19,774 bases of DNA from Kingella sp. (in: b-proteobacteria) (GTDB lineage: Bacteria; Pseudomonadota; Gammaproteobacteria; Burkholderiales; Neisseriaceae), in NCBI RefSeq assembly GCF_030527935.1, contig NZ_JAUMZV010000038.1, forward strand, positions 1 through 19,774, in the 5' to 3' direction. The position numbers and the translations under genes were made by a program. Below are positions 16,254 to 19,774 of the stretch, one piece after another (position 1 is the stretch's first letter; every line of letters starts with the position of its first letter). Under the pieces are notes generated by a model that had not been told where the DNA came from, searched no databases, and worked only from the letters and a program-made list of their open reading frames with translations.

Positions 16254-17012
16254 ATGAATATTCTGATATCCAACGACGACGGCTATTTATCGCAAGGCAT
16301 CGCCACCCTTGCCCGCATCGCAGGCGAATTTGCCAATGTGCGCGTGGTTGCGCCCGAACGCGACCGCAGCGGCGTGTCCAATTCGCTCACGCTTGACCGC
16401 CCGCTGAAAATCCGCAGCGCAGAAAACGGCTTTTATTATGTGAGCGGCACGCCCACCGACTGCATCCATCTGGGCTTGCACGCCCTTGCCGACTTCCAGC
16501 CCGACCTTGTGCTATCAGGCATCAACCACGGCTCGAACCTTGGCGACGACACGCTGTATTCAGGCACAGTCGCCGCCGCCACCGAAGCCTATCTGATGGG
16601 CATCCCCGCCGTTGCCTTCTCGCTCACCAGCCACGAATTTCACAAATACGCCGCCACCGCTGAACAAGCCGTGTGGAATATTGTGAACCAGCTTGTGCAA
16701 AACCCGCCCAGCGCACCGATTTTGTGGAATGTGAACATCCCCGCCGTTGCCCCGCAAGACCTGCGCGGACACAAAATCGCCCGCCTAGGCAGACGACACC
16801 ACACCCAAAGCATCGTCCACGCCACCAACCCGCGCGGCGAAGACATCTACTGGATAGGCGCAGTCGGCGCAGTGGCCGACAACGAACAAGACACCGATTT
16901 TGCCACCTGCGAATCAGGCTACGTCAGCATCACACCGCTGCAAATTGACCTAACCGCCTATTCGCAAATGCACGCCTTGGACGAATACTGGCAAGATTTG
17001 TCGTTTGAATAA
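16254..17012 (+). CDS. surE: 5'/3'-nucleotidase SurE
   Basis: Metal-dependent phosphatase that dephosphorylates nucleoside 5'- and 3'-monophosphates, in the cytoplasm, and supports stationary-phase survival. The 252 residues fit the family. The metal site is visible as Asp8 and Asp9 in NDDG, Ser39 in RDRSG and Asn91 in SGINHG, nearly the E. coli numbering. The family motif YYVSGTPTDC is at 61-70. AAAGG before the ATG overlaps the end of the lipoprotein gene, whose stop is three bases upstream. The pcm/nlpD/rpoS genes often linked to surE in other proteobacteria are not next to it here. A 21-bp DUS hairpin starts inside its stop codon. Confidence 0.96.
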   Translation: MNILISNDDGYLSQGIATLARIAGEFANVRVVAPERDRSGVSNSLTLDRPLKIRSAENGFYYVSGTPTDCIHLGLHALADFQPDLVLSGINHGSNLGDDTLYSGTVAAATEAYLMGIPAVAFSLTSHEFHKYAATAEQAVWNIVNQLVQNPPSAPILWNVNIPAVAPQDLRGHKIARLGRRHHTQSIVHATNPRGEDIYWIGAVGAVADNEQDTDFATCESGYVSITPLQIDLTAYSQMHALDEYWQDLSFE

Positions 17013-17062
17013 TGGTTTTCAGGCTGCCTTAAAGCCATCTATAAGGCAGCCTGAAAACCATT
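17011..17062 (+). terminator. 21-bp DUS hairpin terminator of surE
   Basis: Arms 17011-17031 and 17042-17062 are perfectly complementary over 21 bp, well beyond the 12-base DUS, with a 10-base loop. The stem begins within the surE TAA. A further DUS lies at about 17082, before rfbC. Confidence 0.7.
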
Positions 17063-17116
17063 CCACCAAGCAGCCCATATTTTCAGGCTGCCCCAACCAC
17101 CCCAGCAAGGACAACC

Positions 17117-17659
17117 ATGAATATCATCAACACCCCCATCCCAGACGTAAAAATCCTAGAACCCCAAGTCTTCGGCGACGAACGCGGCTTCTTTATGGAA
17201 ACCTTCCGCGACAACTGGTTCAACCAACACATCGCCCGCCGCACCTTCGTGCAAGAAAACCACAGCAAATCCAACAAAGGCGTGCTGCGCGGCTTGCACT
17301 ACCAAACCGAAAACACCCAAGGCAAACTCGTGCGCGTAGTCGCAGGCAGCGTGCTAGACGTAGCCGTAGATTTGCGCCGCTCATCGCCCACCTTTGGCAA
17401 ATGGGCAAGCGCAGTGCTATCCGCCGACAACAAACGCCAGCTTTGGGTGCCCGAAGGCTTTGCCCACGGCTTTTATGTGCTAGAAGATAACACCGAATTT
17501 GTGTACAAATGCACCGATTACTACAACCCCCAAGCCGAACACTCGCTGATTTGGAACGACCCCGCCGTAGGCATCGATTGGCAACTCAACGGCGAACCCA
17601 GCCTATCCGCCAAAGACCTAGCAGGCAAACCGCTTGCCCAAGCCGTTACGTTTGAATAG
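17117..17659 (+). CDS. rfbC: dTDP-4-dehydrorhamnose 3,5-epimerase
   Basis: Third enzyme of dTDP-L-rhamnose synthesis (RmlC), epimerising C3 and C5 of dTDP-4-keto-6-deoxyglucose in the cytoplasm. The 180 residues form the expected single cupin. Catalytic residues can be placed at His61 and Lys70 (GLHYQ...GKLVRV), Tyr130 and Asp167, each within two or three of the Salmonella RmlC positions. The sugar-binding motifs DERGFF, NHS and PEGFAHGF are intact. AAGGA precedes the ATG. The partner genes rfbA, rfbB and rfbD are not in the window, so the pathway must be completed elsewhere. DUS hairpins isolate it on both sides. Confidence 0.95.
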   Translation: MNIINTPIPDVKILEPQVFGDERGFFMETFRDNWFNQHIARRTFVQENHSKSNKGVLRGLHYQTENTQGKLVRVVAGSVLDVAVDLRRSSPTFGKWASAVLSADNKRQLWVPEGFAHGFYVLEDNTEFVYKCTDYYNPQAEHSLIWNDPAVGIDWQLNGEPSLSAKDLAGKPLAQAVTFE

Positions 17660-17684
17660 CGGTTTTGGCATCAGCCGCGCAGAT

Positions 17685-17722
17685 AAAAGGCAGCCTGAAA
17701 ACATACTTTCAGGCTGCCTTTT
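17685..17722 (+). terminator. DUS hairpin terminator of rfbC
   Basis: A perfect 16-bp stem, AAAAGGCAGCCTGAAA (17685-17700) with its complement (17707-17722), has a 6-base loop and ends in TTTTGTT. It is 25 bases past the rfbC stop and is the most terminator-like hairpin of the window. Confidence 0.8.
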
Positions 17723-17735
17723 GTTGCAAACCATC

Positions 17736-17828
17736 TTTGGCAACGAGCCGTCGCCGCGCCATATTGAGAACCTGTTTTCAGGCTGAAACCTTTGCAAAAC
17801 CTATAACCGATGGAGCGTCGGCGGCTCG
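17736..17828. repeat. Short dispersed repeat, copies 2 and 3 (inverted)
   Basis: 17736-17769 matches the repeat at 9183-9215. A third, inverted, degenerate copy lies at 17810-17827: its complement agrees with 17745-17762 at 15 of 18 positions. The two copies here flank a partial DUS near 17776. The rest of 17723-17899 holds a perfect 12-bp palindrome, ACCAACGTTGGT (17863-17874), and no gene. Confidence 0.4.
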
Positions 17829-17899
17829 CCGATATTTTAGTAAACCAGTAATGCTATGTTTAACCAACGTTGGTGGCGAACTACCACCGTCATTTTTTA

Positions 17900-17946
17900 T
17901 TTTTCAGGCTGCCTTTTGGAGCTAACAAAGATTGCAGCCTGAAAAT
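17900..17946 (-). terminator. DUS hairpin at the end of ldcA
   Basis: ATTTTCAGGCTGC (17900-17912) and its complement (17934-17946) pair over 13 bp around a 21-base loop. The first arm, read on the minus strand, begins at the ldcA stop codon. The stem is not followed by a T-run on that strand. Confidence 0.45.
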
Positions 17947-19148
17947 CAAAATTCAGCATCGGTGGCATTTTCGCCATTGGATGCTGGCATGGCGGGTGCG
18001 CTGGCAACGATTTCAGGCGGTGGCAACAAGCCTGCTCTTAAATTCAACGCAGCGGCGTTGAGCGTGGGGTAATCGCTGAATGTAATTTGATAGCCGCCTG
18101 CGCTGTTGCCGCGCAGTTGTGCGCGTGCGCCTAGCGGGAAGGTGGTTTTATTGGCAACGTGTCCAAACGGGAAGCCTGTGTAAACGGGCACACCTGTGGC
18201 GCGGGCAATCACTTGCGACACGTTGGTCAAATCGTAGCTGCTGTCGTACACATCGCGGATGTTGCCCATGCGAAAATCGCCCAATACAATCGCTTGCTGG
18301 CTTTTCAAAATGCCCGCCAAATGCAGCGTTTGCAGCATTCGTTCAATGCGATACGGCTGCTCGGCAACGTCTTCAATAAACAAAATGCCACCTTGAATTT
18401 TGGGCATATAGGGCGAGCCCACCAGCGATGACAACACGCTCAAATTGCCGCCCCACAAGATGCCATCTGCATCTTTCACGCGCGAAGTTTGGTATGCCGA
18501 CACGGCAACGGTGATGCTGGCGGAAGTGGTGGTGCGGATAAAGCTGTCCATGGTGTACAAATTGGGCTGCGGCTTGGCAAATTCGCTGTACAACATTGGG
18601 CCTGCGAAGCTGGGCATACCGCTTTGCGCGAGCAACGCCAGTTGAATGGCGGTTACATCGCTGAATCCAAACAACAAAGTTTGCTGCTCGCGCATTTTTG
18701 CGCCCAAGTTACCCCAATCAATATGTGGCAATAAACGCACCGCGCCGTAGCCGCCGCGCGTGCCCATGAATACTTTGGGGGGGCGCGCGCGCCCTGTTGC
18801 CACGTCTTGAAAATCGGCAATGCGCTCAAAATCGCTGCCTGCAAAACGTTGAAAACGGCGGTAGGCAGCGGCGTGGTTGGTGATGGAAAAACCTGCTTGG
18901 GCAAGGCGGTCTAAGCCTTGTTGGATGCGGCTGGGGTCTTCGCAAAAGCCTGATGAAGCAAAAATTCGCATGGTATTGTCGCCTTGTGCGCGGGGGGCGG
19001 GAGTGGCTGGGGTTTGGGGGTGCGTGGGCGTGGGTGTTGGGATTTGCGGTTGTGGTTTGGGACTGCTGCCGCAAGCTGCCAACACACCGCTGCCTGCGGC
19101 GATTAACGAGTTTTGCAAAAGATGGCGGCGCGATACGGTGAAACGCAT
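17946..19148 (-). CDS. ldcA: L,D-carboxypeptidase, S66 family, Tat-type lipoprotein
   Basis: Predicted periplasmic L,D-carboxypeptidase that removes the terminal D-Ala from peptidoglycan tetrapeptides during wall turnover. In Neisseria the homologue LdcA also shapes released muropeptides. The catalytic triad can be placed at Ser163 (GFSD), Glu259 (LFIED) and His330 (FPFGHVANKTTFPLG), the S66 pattern. The N-terminus has a twin-arginine motif (SRRHLLQ, 6-12) and a lipobox Leu-Ala-Ala-Cys26, so export through Tat followed by lipidation is suggested. A proline/threonine-rich linker (about 30-56) then joins the enzyme domain. AAGGAAATCC before the ATG is a good ribosome site. The -10 box lies at the end of a Correia-like element upstream. 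It shares orientation with the HIT gene. Confidence 0.9.
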   Translation of the reverse strand: MRFTVSRRHLLQNSLIAAGSGVLAACGSSPKPQPQIPTPTPTHPQTPATPAPRAQGDNTMRIFASSGFCEDPSRIQQGLDRLAQAGFSITNHAAAYRRFQRFAGSDFERIADFQDVATGRARPPKVFMGTRGGYGAVRLLPHIDWGNLGAKMREQQTLLFGFSDVTAIQLALLAQSGMPSFAGPMLYSEFAKPQPNLYTMDSFIRTTTSASITVAVSAYQTSRVKDADGILWGGNLSVLSSLVGSPYMPKIQGGILFIEDVAEQPYRIERMLQTLHLAGILKSQQAIVLGDFRMGNIRDVYDSSYDLTNVSQVIARATGVPVYTGFPFGHVANKTTFPLGARAQLRGNSAGGYQITFSDYPTLNAAALNLRAGLLPPPEIVASAPAMPASNGENATDAEF

Positions 19149-19179
19149 AGGATTTCCTTGTGGGTAAACAAAACGGCGT

Positions 19180-19185
19180 ATTATA
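19180..19185 (-). promoter_or_regulatory. -10 box of ldcA formed at the element end
   Basis: On the minus strand the sequence is a perfect TATAAT whose first four bases belong to the terminal CACTATA of the Correia-like element and whose last two come from the flank. It is followed by ACGCC. It lies about 32 bases before the ldcA ATG. The -35 region inside the element is weak. Neisserial Correia elements are known to carry promoters at their ends. Confidence 0.55.
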
Positions 19186-19286
19186 GTGGATTAAATTTGA
19201 ATGAGTACAAGGCGGCGAGTCGCAGATAGTACAGTAGTACAGCAAGAGGAGCCAACGCAGTAATCATTCAAAGTTAATCCACTATA
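19182..19286. mobile_element. Correia-type repeat element
   Basis: A 105-bp element runs from TATAGTGGATTAA to its complement TTAATCCACTATA, the termini of the neisserial Correia (CREE) family, with TA at both edges. The interior contains TACAAGGCGGCGAGTCGCAG and a TAGTACAGTAGTAC stretch. It separates the HIT gene, which ends 8 bases away, from ldcA. Confidence 0.85.
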
Positions 19287-19294
19287 TCGCGTTT

Positions 19295-19699
19295 TCAGGC
19301 TGCATTTAAAACCTGTTTTACTTGATTTGGCCAGTTTTCAGGCAGCCTGAAAGTGGCTTGGCGCGTTGCTGTCCCCCAAATCGGCGCGGGAAAACAGGCA
19401 TCGTCTTTAAACCGCGCAATCACGTGCCAATGCACGTGCGGCACAACGTTGCCCAAACTGGCTAAATTGATTTTTTCAGGCTGCAACACTTGGCGCATCG
19501 CCGCTTCCACCTTGTAAACCATGTCCATCAATTCGGCACGTTCAGCGGGGCGTAAATCGGTCATCTCGGCAATATGCTGCTGCCAAATCACGCGGCAAAA
19601 AGCGGGCGCATTCGCTTCGTTGTGCACGGCAATCACGCGCAGATTGGGCGTTTGCAGCAAAATTTCTTCATTTTGCTCGGTGCAAATGGGGCAATCCAT
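19295..19699 (-). CDS. HIT-family nucleotide-binding protein
   Basis: A 134-residue member of the histidine triad superfamily, nucleotide hydrolases or transferases acting on dinucleoside polyphosphates or AMP conjugates. The triad is HVHWHVI with His88, His90 and His92. An N-terminal Cys-Pro-Ile-Cys pair (residues 3-6) might bind a metal, as in some family members. The substrate cannot be told from sequence. GGAGACAACGAA precedes the ATG at 19697-19699. Two DUS are translated (RLPEN near 118-122 and LQPEK near 72-76). The stop codon TGA lies inside a third, degenerate DUS. The Correia element begins its far end 8 bases downstream. Confidence 0.9.
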   Translation of the reverse strand: MDCPICTEQNEEILLQTPNLRVIAVHNEANAPAFCRVIWQQHIAEMTDLRPAERAELMDMVYKVEAAMRQVLQPEKINLASLGNVVPHVHWHVIARFKDDACFPAPIWGTATRQATFRLPENWPNQVKQVLNAA

Positions 19700-19722
19700 T
19701 TCGTTGTCTCCATAAAATGTTT

Positions 19723-19774
19723 GGGGCTGTCCTAGATAACTAGGATAAATTACTTCTTACCAATTGTTTTAAAA
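19723..19774. other. Possible insertion-sequence end at the window edge
   Basis: GGGGCTGTCCTAGATAACTA with the short palindrome CCTAG/CTAGG (19731-19744) has the look of an insertion-sequence terminal repeat and lies just upstream of the HIT gene. The window stops before any transposase would appear. Alternatively this is simply the HIT promoter region. Confidence 0.25.

Overview
The window looks like an ordinary housekeeping stretch of a Neisseriaceae chromosome, most likely Kingella or a close relative. The main reason is the dispersed 12-mer AGGCAGCCTGAA and its complement, of which I count roughly sixty exact or near copies by eye, inside and between genes. It matches the Kingella-type dialect of the Neisseriaceae DNA uptake sequence (DUS). 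Correia-like miniature elements and best-match families (SurE, long-form PurL, DinG, ProS) fit the same group. No rRNA, tRNA, CRISPR array, prophage or complete insertion sequence is visible.

Layout, left to right. (1) 65-2153, minus strand: a gluconate module, with permease gntP upstream of gluconokinase gntK. (2) 2154-2986: 0.8 kb without genes, holding two miniature elements and DUS hairpins. (3) 2987-6910, minus: purL. It is divergent from pqiB (7226-8875, plus), with a third miniature element between them. (4) 9284-11416, plus: dinG, bordered by DUS-rich spacers. (5) 11417-12157: repeat-rich spacer with two palindromic repeats and a second copy of a 162-bp element. (6) 12158-13559, minus: a small membrane protein, a gene of unknown function split between two frames, and a DUF302 lipoprotein. 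(7) 13645-15348, minus: proS. It is divergent from a coiled-coil/TPR lipoprotein plus surE pair (15564-17012, plus). (8) 17117-17659, plus: a lone rfbC. (9) 17946-19699, minus: a Tat-type lipoprotein L,D-carboxypeptidase (LdcA/S66) and a HIT protein, separated by a Correia-like element that appears to supply the ldcA -10 box.

The genes are mostly independent units rather than one pathway: gluconate entry, purine synthesis, envelope lipid transport and peptidoglycan turnover, DNA repair, translation, nucleotide salvage and surface sugar synthesis. I found no convincing undescribed multi-gene system. The most interesting material is non-coding. Four small inverted-repeat elements share a core but carry different ends. 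One element family shows a paired (compensatory) change. DUS copies double as terminators, stop codons and coding sequence. One small gene is frameshifted exactly at a hairpin.
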